Shown piece by piece: positions 28,001 through 35,363 of a stretch of DNA of 64,000 nt (positions are counted from its first letter, which is position 1; each line of letters starts with the position of its first letter). The translations under genes were made by a program, and so were the position numbers. The stretch is taken from assembly GCF_005869845.1 (NCBI RefSeq), contig NZ_VAWF01000001.1:1550001-1614000 (forward strand), read 5' to 3'. The stretch comes from Fodinibius saliphilus. Lineage in GTDB: Bacteria; Bacteroidota; Rhodothermia; Balneolales; Balneolaceae. The notes below the pieces were generated by a model. It saw nothing but the letters and a program-made list of their open reading frames with translations. It did no database searches and had not been told where the DNA came from.

Positions 28001-28194
28001 ACATAACCATATATAATATGGCTGGACAAAAAGTATGGGAAAAGGCATTACAAGGTAAAGAGCTGTCTGCGGGAACACGTAATGTATCGGTTGATATGTC
28101 AAACTTAGCCAGTGGAGTATATATCTACCGAATTTATGTCAAGACCAGTAATGATGAAGCCCTACAAACGAAAAAAATGACTTTAGTTAAATAG
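25063..28194 (+). CDS. Secreted BNR/VPS10-like repeat protein with T9SS sorting signal
   Basis: 1043 residues. An N-terminal membrane/signal segment (ALIPLLAVIVAISGYWII) is followed by a long beta-propeller region with BNR/Asp-box repeats: STDGGASW (about 150), STDNGESW (about 208), STDDGQNW (about 310) and TTNGGESW (about 736). A TIG/IPT-like domain lies at about 855-945 (ASISPTQGKAGDEITISANNF). The C-terminal domain of about 90 residues begins KQNYPNPFNPST and ends KKMTLVK, the type A sorting signal of the type IX secretion system. It is therefore a surface or secreted protein. The propeller resembles sortilin/VPS10 and xyloglucanase-type folds, but no catalytic residues can be named. Confidence 0.9.
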   Translation: MDLKATKKALIPLLAVIVAISGYWIITQYSAPGNTEFSAESMSEEQEMDRIEAKKARREYFFRMLRNPATNKIPANIRAREINHAKQLPSFNTIQRKRKSSKPSMQVAEGFEWQLAGPAAIGGRTRALGIDQQNSDIIIAGGVSGGIWKSTDGGASWELKTEELENFSVTSLAQDPTDMDTWYYTSGELLGNSARATGASYYGTGIFKSTDNGESWSRIPSTRDQDSRFSSQFDYINRIDIHPVTGTIYTANNGFGIYRSEDGSDFENLVLGGAGEHLYADIDIAPNGNLIAVLSSVNAGSSGSPGIFYSTDDGQNWNNITPPSFPDDHARSVLTFAPSNPDIAYVFTQKVNDDTNQGVSLFQIDLSGGLNNIAYDDRSANLPNFGSPVGGVNLQGGYNMTIAVKPDDPDFVTLGGTNLFRSTDSFSTKPSDSEKDKYWIGGYDNNNDVSQYPNQHPDQHVQVYDPTDPNKLWVGHDGGISVTNDITQEPMQWIDRNETYVVTQYYDVSIAPEAGNYQLLGGTQDNGTPFFEYDFTNKTASTSVDISSGDGAFSFWGTNYAYVSSQNGRILRVGRENDGSISSPFDGNTATDWTLVHPDEASNQLFIHPYAVDPNDEGIMYYPDGGELYRNIEVDGSSPKNNWSRLSNATISNYNITALSVSTQPANILYYAGSNSDDKPIIKRLVDAKDSNSSPEDISIADAADGAYVKDIAINPNNGNEALVVMPNYGIVGLYHTTNGGESWQKVEGNLAGSENLSSDNAGPSMRSATIIPAESGTIYVLGTSTGVYATQGLNGSQTQWGRESEFDGTGEADIGYSVIENVDSRRIDGDLAIGSHGRGIFVGDFKGKVADSNFPFASISPTQGKAGDEITISANNFQFSTTKAENTIKFNGIEAIVTEASNSEVTVEVPRNTVEQGLITNGKASVPVSIKNNNGTDPMDLNFSVILPNKFTVKQNYPNPFNPSTTIPFDLPVDAETANITIYNMAGQKVWEKALQGKELSAGTRNVSVDMSNLASGVYIYRIYVKTSNDEALQTKKMTLVK

Positions 28195-28224
28195 CTAGTA
28201 AGGCTTTTCAATATAATTAATTAG

Positions 28225-28265
28225 CTCAGCATGTTAAATTACTGGTCAACATGCTGAGTTTTTTT
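28225..28265 (+). terminator. Rho-independent terminator of the T9SS cargo gene
   Basis: CTCAGCATGTT (28225-28235) and AACATGCTGAG (28248-28258) form a perfect 11 bp stem followed by seven T residues. The T run touches the stop codon of the convergent thioredoxin-like gene. Confidence 0.95.
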
Positions 28266-28881
28266 ATTTCCAATCTTTTAATAATTCCACAAATTCTGAC
28301 TGGAGTTCTTTCCCTCTATCCTTTGCATACCATTTATGTAATTCCCTCGCCCACTCTTCTTTACTTAATTCAGTATTATCAATCCAGTTTCTCACTTTCT
28401 TTTGTGCTTCCTCAGGCCGTGGCCCCCAACTTCCTTTTTCATCCAATGATTCTGCATCAAGGCAAATAAGTTTGGGAATAGCACGTCCTCCATTTGTAAG
28501 AAACTGATCCATAATTTCGGGGTGCTCATCTCTCAAAATAAGTTCAAGCTCTATCTTGTCACTGGCATTAGCTATTTTTGCAATCACAGGAATATTCTGA
28601 GCTGCATCACCACACCAAGCTTCTGTTAATACAAGCCAAACCAACTTTGAGTCCAATTGCTGTAATTGGTTCTTTATTTTGTCAGTGAGTGTTACTCGTT
28701 TATCAAGCCGCGTCATCCGATGCACATTCATGGTGGTGTAGTGTATCATATCTTCCGAATGATCACTACCTGTAGTTTTATCTTCAGCTAGAAGCTCGCC
28801 AATCATACGACGATATTCCTTGTAACTCATAGCCTGCTCAATAACCTTGGAAGTAATAACTTGTTCTGACACCTTACTCAT
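28264..28881 (-). CDS. Thioredoxin-family protein with a single active-site Cys
   Basis: 205 residues. The thioredoxin fold is recognisable from VWLVLTEAWCGDAAQNIPVI and the cis-Pro region GGRAIPKLICLD. The active site reads CGDA, so the second Cys of CxxC is missing. This is the usual state of a Bacteroidota thioredoxin-like family with this WCGDA motif. Helical N-terminal (about 1-70) and C-terminal extensions flank the domain. Redox function by a monothiol mechanism is possible but unproven. No signal peptide. Confidence 0.82.
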   Translation of the reverse strand: MSKVSEQVITSKVIEQAMSYKEYRRMIGELLAEDKTTGSDHSEDMIHYTTMNVHRMTRLDKRVTLTDKIKNQLQQLDSKLVWLVLTEAWCGDAAQNIPVIAKIANASDKIELELILRDEHPEIMDQFLTNGGRAIPKLICLDAESLDEKGSWGPRPEEAQKKVRNWIDNTELSKEEWARELHKWYAKDRGKELQSEFVELLKDWK

Positions 28882-28941
28882 AACTATGCCTGTAGTATAT
28901 TAATGGGAATTACGTCAATAGATGTATATATCTATAATATC

Positions 28942-29874
28942 TTATCTTAACAGCAAATCTGCAACCACAGATATTTCTTCAATAGTTGTATGCTTTAGAA
29001 GCAATACAAAAAACAAAAAAAGGACAAAACCCATTGAGGTGCTATATTTGATCTGCATCACCTGCTGGTAGTCATCCTGTTTGGCGGTAAGAGAAGTAAT
29101 GCGATAACGAACCCACAACTCGATCGTGATTCCAATAATTCCAAATACCAGTGCTAACCCGGAATGCATCCCATATAACACTGCAGTAATTAAAAAAAGA
29201 CCACTGAAAAAAGCACCTTCAAAGAAATGAAGCACCCCTGACTTTCCATATTGAATAGCAAACGTTTGATCTCCCCGACGTTGATCTTCCTCTTGTTGAT
29301 AAATTTGCGAAATTGGATACAAGCTTAATAACATCAGACTAACTCCGATAGCTGCTAGCACAATAGATATCGAGAGGACCCTGTTTCCTGCGGCAAGATA
29401 TCCCAATAAAACCGAATTAAAACCTGTGCTTATACCTATAGCAATTAGACTCTTTATAGGCCTGCTTTTCCATCGTGCCAGTGGTGTAGAGTATAACCAA
29501 AAGAAAATTATGCTACATAAATATACCATTGTGTAAATCCACCCTGCTACAGTAGCCAACATAAGACCCAGTAACTGAACAAGAAGTGATGCTCCCCACA
29601 TCCATCGCTCCATCTCCGGAGGATTAGCAAGCCCTCCAATCGGTCCTTCATCTTTATCCCAATAGGAGTTATAGGCGGTTGCACCACCAAACAATAGCAG
29701 ATGAACATTTAAAAACTGCTGCAGATATAATTGAACATTCAATTCGGCACTGAGTACTCCGCCTAATAAGAAACCGCCGGACAAAATAAAGAGTTGATAA
29801 TGCCAGCGCAGATGTACTATAAAATGCCAGCACTGGTTCAATATATGGATGTTATTTTCACTTGAATTCTTCAC
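28942..29874 (-). CDS. UbiA-family prenyltransferase-like membrane protein
   Basis: 310 residues with eight or nine hydrophobic helices. The first Asp-rich loop reads NSYWDKDEGPIGGLANPP (near residue 64), and the second corresponds to the YPISQIYQQEEDQRRGDQT loop (near 186), which contains the expected acidic cluster. UbiA enzymes move a prenyl or phytyl group to an aromatic or other acceptor. The acceptor here is unknown, and no quinone or haem genes are nearby. It is divergent from the next gene. Confidence 0.82.
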   Translation of the reverse strand: MKNSSENNIHILNQCWHFIVHLRWHYQLFILSGGFLLGGVLSAELNVQLYLQQFLNVHLLLFGGATAYNSYWDKDEGPIGGLANPPEMERWMWGASLLVQLLGLMLATVAGWIYTMVYLCSIIFFWLYSTPLARWKSRPIKSLIAIGISTGFNSVLLGYLAAGNRVLSISIVLAAIGVSLMLLSLYPISQIYQQEEDQRRGDQTFAIQYGKSGVLHFFEGAFFSGLFLITAVLYGMHSGLALVFGIIGITIELWVRYRITSLTAKQDDYQQVMQIKYSTSMGFVLFLFFVLLLKHTTIEEISVVADLLLR

Positions 29875-29956
29875 ATAACTAAATTAATAAACACTCAGTA
29901 GTGATCATACCATTTAAAGCTTATCAATCCAATAAAAGATTGGTATTTTAATAGCT

Positions 29957-30859
29957 ATGATTTCTACACAAACAACATCACCCACTTACGTTACCAACCA
30001 GTTGCAGCCCAACCAGTGGCACCGACAAAAGACCAGGCATAAACAGGCAATCAGTGAGCTGATTGACGATTACCTGGAGCACCGTTCTCATCAAAAGAAG
30101 CAACCTGTTATGGACTTCTTGTTCGAATACTATGCATTTCGACCTTCCTACCTCAAGAGGTGGTCACCAGGATTGGGTACTCTGCTCATTAATGGTAGTA
30201 ACGAAGACTGGCCATTTGAAGAGATGGAATCACACAATGGAAATAGCTACCTGAATATTGATCATTTTGACCAAAACAGGATCTCTTCTTTAAAATGGAT
30301 TCTTAATGTGTTAGAACAATCGGAAAACAGAAAACCCTCTTTCGGCTGTTTTGGGATGCATGAATGGGCCATGGTCTATAAAGCTGACCGGCTGCGCCAC
30401 AATTACCTTTCACTGCGTATGGATAAGGATAAACTAGCTGATTTTGTTGAATCTCGTCCCTTAGTATGCACTCATTTCGATGCATTCCGCTTTTTTACGG
30501 ATGAAGCTAAACCTCAAAACAAACATGCCCTAAACCGTGATACATTTGCTGAAATGGAGCAACCCGGATGCCTGCACAGTAACATGGATCTCTATAAATG
30601 GGCTTTTAAAATGTATCCATGGATCTCGAGTAATACAATAAGACAAGCATTTACTCTTGCATTGGAAACTCGGATCGTAGATATGAAGGCTAGTCCTTAT
30701 GATCTGCGTGAACGTGGCTTGTCCCCTATCAAAATTGAAACTGAGGAAGGCAGAAAAGAATATCTGGAAAAACAACGATCCATTTTCGAAAAATCGAAAC
30801 CTATACGCAACACGCTTATTAAAGAATATAAAACAATTTTAAACACTCTCTCAGACTGA
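29957..30859 (+). CDS. Conserved protein annotated elsewhere as 3-methyladenine DNA glycosylase
   Basis: 300 residues. Highly conserved blocks GMHEWAMVY, CTHFDAFRFFT, EQPGCLHSNMDLYKWA and KASPYDLRERG identify a family present in Actinobacteria and Bacteroidota that databases often label '3-methyladenine DNA glycosylase'. I see no helix-hairpin-helix or AlkA/Tag/MPG motif to support that label. The abundance of invariant His, Asp, Cys and Trp suggests an enzyme. Monocistronic, divergent from the UbiA gene. Confidence 0.7.
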   Translation: MISTQTTSPTYVTNQLQPNQWHRQKTRHKQAISELIDDYLEHRSHQKKQPVMDFLFEYYAFRPSYLKRWSPGLGTLLINGSNEDWPFEEMESHNGNSYLNIDHFDQNRISSLKWILNVLEQSENRKPSFGCFGMHEWAMVYKADRLRHNYLSLRMDKDKLADFVESRPLVCTHFDAFRFFTDEAKPQNKHALNRDTFAEMEQPGCLHSNMDLYKWAFKMYPWISSNTIRQAFTLALETRIVDMKASPYDLRERGLSPIKIETEEGRKEYLEKQRSIFEKSKPIRNTLIKEYKTILNTLSD

Positions 30860-30984
30860 TATGAAACGAAATTTTTTATATTTCTTTTTATGCTTTATCC
30901 AACTTTTACATTGATTGCCTACGAGCTATTGCGTATTGTTCGGCAACTAATCTCAGAAAACATAAGGAAACGAAAAATATTAAA

Positions 30985-31242
30985 ATGGCAGATTTAGATA
31001 ATACCGATTATGAAGCGTATGAACAGGATATTAAACTCTTGGTTGATACGCTTCGTAAATGCTTTAATGCCGAAAAAGCCCGATATAATATAGTGGGACA
31101 CCAAAACTCACTTTTCATCGAAATTGAGGGGCTCGATGACTTAACAGCAGATGAAATTTCGGAAGTAGCAGAACCGGTTTTAGATGAACTGGATATGGAT
31201 TTTGACCAGATCTCCTTGTTACCCCTTAACAAGAAAAAGTAA
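30985..31242 (+). CDS. Small acidic protein, unknown function
   Basis: 85 residues, strongly acidic in the middle (EIEGLDDLTADEISEVAEPVLDELDMDFDQ) with a basic tail (NKKK). It has no signal peptide or membrane segment. The gene is preceded by AAGGAAACG. The pattern of alternating charged and hydrophobic residues argues for a real folded domain. I do not recognise the family. It lies 88 bp upstream of the PLP-enzyme fusion gene in the same direction. Confidence 0.6.
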   Translation: MADLDNTDYEAYEQDIKLLVDTLRKCFNAEKARYNIVGHQNSLFIEIEGLDDLTADEISEVAEPVLDELDMDFDQISLLPLNKKK

Positions 31243-31330
31243 CTTTTTTGAGATTGAGAACTTCGCTACGCTCTAAAGCACCTAGACAAATTTACCATTT
31301 ACAACAATTTTTTTTCAAAACAGAGATTTT

Positions 31331-33037
31331 ATGATGCCAAGCACAACAAAAAATTACCAGTTGAAATGTGTGGCAAATGGGCACTTGAATTCAGAGAAGG
31401 AAACGACAACCTACTGTACTGAGTGCGGTAGTGTACTGCGTGTTTATTACGATGAACCTGCCAACGGACTTCGATACCCACTTGATTCATTAGTGCCAGA
31501 TCCGCTTAAAAGCAATAATTCGGCCTTAACACATTTAGATCGTCTATCCGAAACCTATGAGGCTGATCTATTTGCCAAGCTGGATTTTGAACATCCCACT
31601 GGCTGCTTCAAAGACCGTGGTAGCTATATTGAAGTCCAAAAAGCGTTGGAACTTGATGCGGATGCCATCTGTGTTGCTTCTACCGGGAATATGGCTGCAT
31701 CTGTTGCTGCCTATGCGTGCTACTTCAAAATTCCCTGCTTTATCTTTGTCCCCGAAAAGACAACAGATGCCAAAATAGCTCAAGCTACTATCTATGATGC
31801 GAATATCATACGTATTAAGGGAGACTTCAGCGTATGTGAAGGACTTTGTCGTAAGTTTGCCGAATCGGGCAACTACTATATGGCCGGAGATTATGTATTT
31901 CGTGAAGAGGGACAAAAAGCTTTTCCCTATGAAATTCATGAACAACATAAGGGTGAATTTGACTACATCTTTATTCCAATAGGTTGTGGAACCAATTTCG
32001 CTGCTATCCATAAAGGGTATAAAGAGCTCAAAGAAGCGGGAGAAATTTCTAAGCTCCCGAAACTTATAGCATTACAGCCCGAACAGAGTTCTCCGGTTGT
32101 AGAAGGCATCTTCAAGAAAAAGAAAATCATCAAAAAACAGGTTAACACGATGGCCCAGTCTGTTGCAGCCTCAGACCCGGTGGATTTTGAAAAGGTACTT
32201 ATCGGTATTCAGGATACAGATGGGGCTGCTTATACGGTAACTGAAGATGAAATTTTGCAATCTCTTAAAGAGATGGCTGTAGAAGAAGGATACTTTACGG
32301 AACCGGCCTGTGCATTGCCTCTGGCTGCTTTTAAAAACAACCTGGATACCTTTAAAAACAAAAAATGCTTATTTATCCTTACCGGTGCCGGACTCAAAGA
32401 TACAAAAACGGTAGCGAAACACTCTTTATCTTCTCCTGTTCTATCGCCCGATATCGATAAAATAAGGAACTATATTGAATCGGGATACATCGAAATGCAA
32501 AAGGAATCATGGGGTAAGTCTCGCGATACCTTTATGGCTCAACTGGATATGGATAAAGGACATCAGAAACTATATAATCAATATGTTTCTGATTTCAACA
32601 AAAAAGGAAAAACACTGAGTAATAATGAAATTGAAGTACTACAATCGCTGGTATTCAATGAAGATATAGATCTGGATTACCCTGCCGAAGTGCTAGACTA
32701 TAAACTCACTATGCGTAAGCATGGTCTGGTTCAGGCAAAAGTAAAGCTTGATATTGAAGGCAAAGAGATTATTACAGAAGCAAGTGGTGTTGGCCCTATT
32801 GATGCCATCTTAAGTGCCATGAAATCTGAAACTGACAATATCTTTCATCTTAATGTTAGCAACCACGAGGTAGAGATTTTAAGTCCTGACACAGACTCAC
32901 TGGTAATGGTTACTTTAACATTAGCAAATAACGATCAAGAATGGGTTTCTAAAGGAGCTTCACCCGATACCCTGGAAGCCGTAATACAGGCTTTCACTAA
33001 AGGACTGGCAATTGCTACGAAAAGTACCCCCGCATAA
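31331..33037 (+). CDS. Threonine synthase-like PLP enzyme fused to a LeuA-type regulatory domain
   Basis: 568 residues in three parts. Residues 10-35 hold a zinc-ribbon-like segment (Cys13, His18, Cys29, Cys32) like that before many threonine synthases. Residues about 65-375 are a fold-type II PLP enzyme: Lys94 in PTGCFKDRG, CVASTGNMAASVAAY, IPIGCGTNFAA, and ILTGAGLKD at the end. Residues about 455-565 (GLVQAKVKLDIEGKEIITEASGVGPIDAIL onward) resemble the leucine/isoleucine-binding dimer domain at the end of isopropylmalate or citramalate synthase. It is probably a threonine synthase or threonine/serine dehydratase under amino-acid control. It faces a separate, ordinary thrC. Confidence 0.82.
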   Translation: MMPSTTKNYQLKCVANGHLNSEKETTTYCTECGSVLRVYYDEPANGLRYPLDSLVPDPLKSNNSALTHLDRLSETYEADLFAKLDFEHPTGCFKDRGSYIEVQKALELDADAICVASTGNMAASVAAYACYFKIPCFIFVPEKTTDAKIAQATIYDANIIRIKGDFSVCEGLCRKFAESGNYYMAGDYVFREEGQKAFPYEIHEQHKGEFDYIFIPIGCGTNFAAIHKGYKELKEAGEISKLPKLIALQPEQSSPVVEGIFKKKKIIKKQVNTMAQSVAASDPVDFEKVLIGIQDTDGAAYTVTEDEILQSLKEMAVEEGYFTEPACALPLAAFKNNLDTFKNKKCLFILTGAGLKDTKTVAKHSLSSPVLSPDIDKIRNYIESGYIEMQKESWGKSRDTFMAQLDMDKGHQKLYNQYVSDFNKKGKTLSNNEIEVLQSLVFNEDIDLDYPAEVLDYKLTMRKHGLVQAKVKLDIEGKEIITEASGVGPIDAILSAMKSETDNIFHLNVSNHEVEILSPDTDSLVMVTLTLANNDQEWVSKGASPDTLEAVIQAFTKGLAIATKSTPA

Positions 33038-33049
33038 AATCAGATTATG

Positions 33050-33080
33050 CCCTCCCGGTGCTTTAAAGGTGCCGGCGGGG
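33050..33080. terminator. GC-rich hairpin between convergent genes
   Basis: CCCTCCCGGTGC and GGTGCCGGCGGGG form an imperfect stem around TTTAAA, between the PLP fusion gene and thrC. No T run follows on either strand, so it may act only as a weak or Rho-assisted terminator. Confidence 0.4.
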
Positions 33081-33086
33081 TAATTG

Positions 33087-34403
33087 TTAATAGTTTTGCA
33101 ATAACCATTCCTTTAAAACTGTATAGTCATTTTCTAACCCGATACTCTTCTTTTTCTTCTCCAAACAACGTGATAACCGTTCAGGGATTTCTACCTCTTC
33201 ATTTATAACCGGCTCAATCACATCCCCAAATTTTGCCGGATGTGCCGTAGACAATATTACAAATGGGGCTGATGGGGCTTCCTCAAAGTATCCTTGTGCC
33301 TGCTTCTTATACTGTTCAACAGCCAGAAATGCTATCGCTGTGTGAGGATCCATAAGATACCCATAGTCCTCATAGACCTTTTTAATAGCTTCTTTTGTCT
33401 TACGATCCGAGAAATCCGCTCCCCAGATTGAACTTCTCATCTTTTTATAGTCTCCGTCGAATAGATAATGCATCCGCTCAAAATTACTGGGCCGGCCCAC
33501 ATCCATGGCATTGGATATGGTCTGCTTTGATTCTCGCGGATTGAAAGACCCTGTCTGTAGATATTCAGGTATAACATCATTAGCATTTGTTGCCGCTACA
33601 AAACCTGCAGCAGGCATACCTAATCTCTCCGCCATAAGTCCAGCTGTCAGGTTTCCAAAATTCCCGCTGGGGACACAAAATATTGGCTCTTTATCAGCAG
33701 CAAGTTGTGACAAAGCATAAGTATAATAAAACATCTGGGGTATGAGGCGAGCGATGTTAATCGAATTTGCTGAACTTAGAAGCAACTGCTCATTTAACGA
33801 ATCATCGGAAAAAGCCTGCTTCACCATTCGCTGACAGTCATCAAAAGTTCCGTCGACTTCGAGAGCGGTAACATTTTGTCCGGCGGTTGTAAGCTGCAGC
33901 TCCTGAATATGACTTACTTTTCCACTGGGGTATAGCAGACACACTTTTATGCCTTCTACTCCTAAAAATCCTTGGGCCACCGCACTCCCTGTATCGCCTG
34001 AAGTAGCAGCAAGTATAATCAAATCCTGGCCTTTATCTTCTCGAAAGGCAGAAAAGGTACGAGCCATAAACCGTGCTCCGAAATCCTTAAAAGCGAGTGT
34101 GGGTCCGTGAAAAAGTTCTAGCACATAGCTATTCTCATTAAGAGCAACCAGGGGAGCATCAAAGTTAATGCCATCCTTAATGATTGTATGTACCACCTCT
34201 TCATTTAACTCTTCAATAAAAGGCCGACACATACTGTAGCCGATCTCTTGGAGGTTTTTACCTTGGATATTACTCCAAAAATCATTCGATAATGTAGGCC
34301 ACTCTCCTGGAATATATAACCCCCCATCAGGGGCAAGTCCATTTAAGGCTGCTTGTTTAAATAAAACCGGTTTAGCATTGCCTTTGGTACTAACAAATCT
34401 CAT
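33087..34403 (-). CDS. thrC: Threonine synthase
   Basis: 438 residues. Fold-type II PLP enzyme of the ThrC type found in bacteria and plants: MRFVSTKGNAKPVLFKQA start, PLP Lys in HGPTLAFKDFGARFMAR, LAATSGDTGSAVAQGF (phosphate loop) and FCVPSGNFGNLTAGL. It converts O-phosphohomoserine to threonine. Last gene of the minus-strand dap-thr operon, 2 bp after thrB. A hairpin follows. A second threonine-synthase-like gene ends 49 bp away on the opposite strand. Confidence 0.96.
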   Translation of the reverse strand: MRFVSTKGNAKPVLFKQAALNGLAPDGGLYIPGEWPTLSNDFWSNIQGKNLQEIGYSMCRPFIEELNEEVVHTIIKDGINFDAPLVALNENSYVLELFHGPTLAFKDFGARFMARTFSAFREDKGQDLIILAATSGDTGSAVAQGFLGVEGIKVCLLYPSGKVSHIQELQLTTAGQNVTALEVDGTFDDCQRMVKQAFSDDSLNEQLLLSSANSINIARLIPQMFYYTYALSQLAADKEPIFCVPSGNFGNLTAGLMAERLGMPAAGFVAATNANDVIPEYLQTGSFNPRESKQTISNAMDVGRPSNFERMHYLFDGDYKKMRSSIWGADFSDRKTKEAIKKVYEDYGYLMDPHTAIAFLAVEQYKKQAQGYFEEAPSAPFVILSTAHPAKFGDVIEPVINEEVEIPERLSRCLEKKKKSIGLENDYTVLKEWLLQNY

Positions 34404-34405
34404 CC

Positions 34406-35362
34406 TTAGTGCTCCTCCAAAATTTGAGGTCCTTGCTCATTAACTTTTGAGATATAACATTCATTATCGAGCCCGATTTCATCAAACGCCTGTTGCATTC
34501 CTTTTCCTGCATCTACCGCCTGTTCTATTGTGGATGAAAGTGCAAAAACTGACGGACCGGAACCGGAAATGCCACTGCCTAAAACTCCCGCTTTTATAGC
34601 AGCTTCTTTAACCTTATCAAAACCAGGTATTAATACCGAACGAACAGGTTCAATAATTTCGTCATGCAGTGAGCGAGAAATGAGATCATAATCCCCTTTT
34701 AAAAGCCCCGCTACCAGTCCTCCGACATTTCCCCACTGGGTAACTGCCTTTTTGAGAGAGATATCTCTGCGCAGTATGTTCCGTGTATCTTCCGTATTAA
34801 TTTCAATTTGAGGATGCACTACCGTTGCGAAAAGAGGTTTAGGACATGCCAGACCAAAAACGTCAACTGACTCTTGATCGCGAATGAAAATGATGCCACC
34901 CATTAGCGAAGGGGCCACATTATCAAGATGAGCGGTTCCACATGCTACCCGTTCTCCTTCTGCGGCGAACTGTAACAACTCCTTGTCAGCTAGTGGAGCC
35001 CCCAATAATCTATTCACCGCCACTACGGCCCCAACAGAGCTGGCAGCACTCGATCCCAGTCCACTGCCCAAAGGCATTTTTTTATGGATTTCCAGCGCAA
35101 TGCCAGCATCGCATTCCAGGTAATCCAAAAGCATCTGTGCAGCCACACCGGCAGTATTTTCTTCTACAGAAGTTGGCAACATTCCCTCCTCACCGGTTAC
35201 CTGCACAATCTTAAGTCCATCAAAATCATCTGTATGGCTGGCAACGATCACATCACCGGGCTCCTGCAGGGCAAACCCCATTACATCAAAACCACAGCTC
35301 ACATTTGCCACAGAAGCAGGTGCAAAAACTTTTACCCGTTCTAAATTATCTTTCAAATTCAT
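34406..35362 (-). CDS. thrB: Homoserine kinase
   Basis: 318 residues from the ATG at 35362. The frame is open 10 codons further into thrA, but this start lies one base after the thrA stop and has GGTGAG before it. GHMP kinase: VFAPASVANVSCGFDVMGFAL at the front, MPLGSGLGSSAASSVGAVVAVN (ATP loop), and LGSGISGSGPSVFALS near the C-terminus. It phosphorylates homoserine for ThrC. Sandwiched between thrA and thrC with near-zero spacing. Confidence 0.97.
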   Translation of the reverse strand: MNLKDNLERVKVFAPASVANVSCGFDVMGFALQEPGDVIVASHTDDFDGLKIVQVTGEEGMLPTSVEENTAGVAAQMLLDYLECDAGIALEIHKKMPLGSGLGSSAASSVGAVVAVNRLLGAPLADKELLQFAAEGERVACGTAHLDNVAPSLMGGIIFIRDQESVDVFGLACPKPLFATVVHPQIEINTEDTRNILRRDISLKKAVTQWGNVGGLVAGLLKGDYDLISRSLHDEIIEPVRSVLIPGFDKVKEAAIKAGVLGSGISGSGPSVFALSSTIEQAVDAGKGMQQAFDEIGLDNECYISKVNEQGPQILEEH

Positions 35363-35363
35363 C

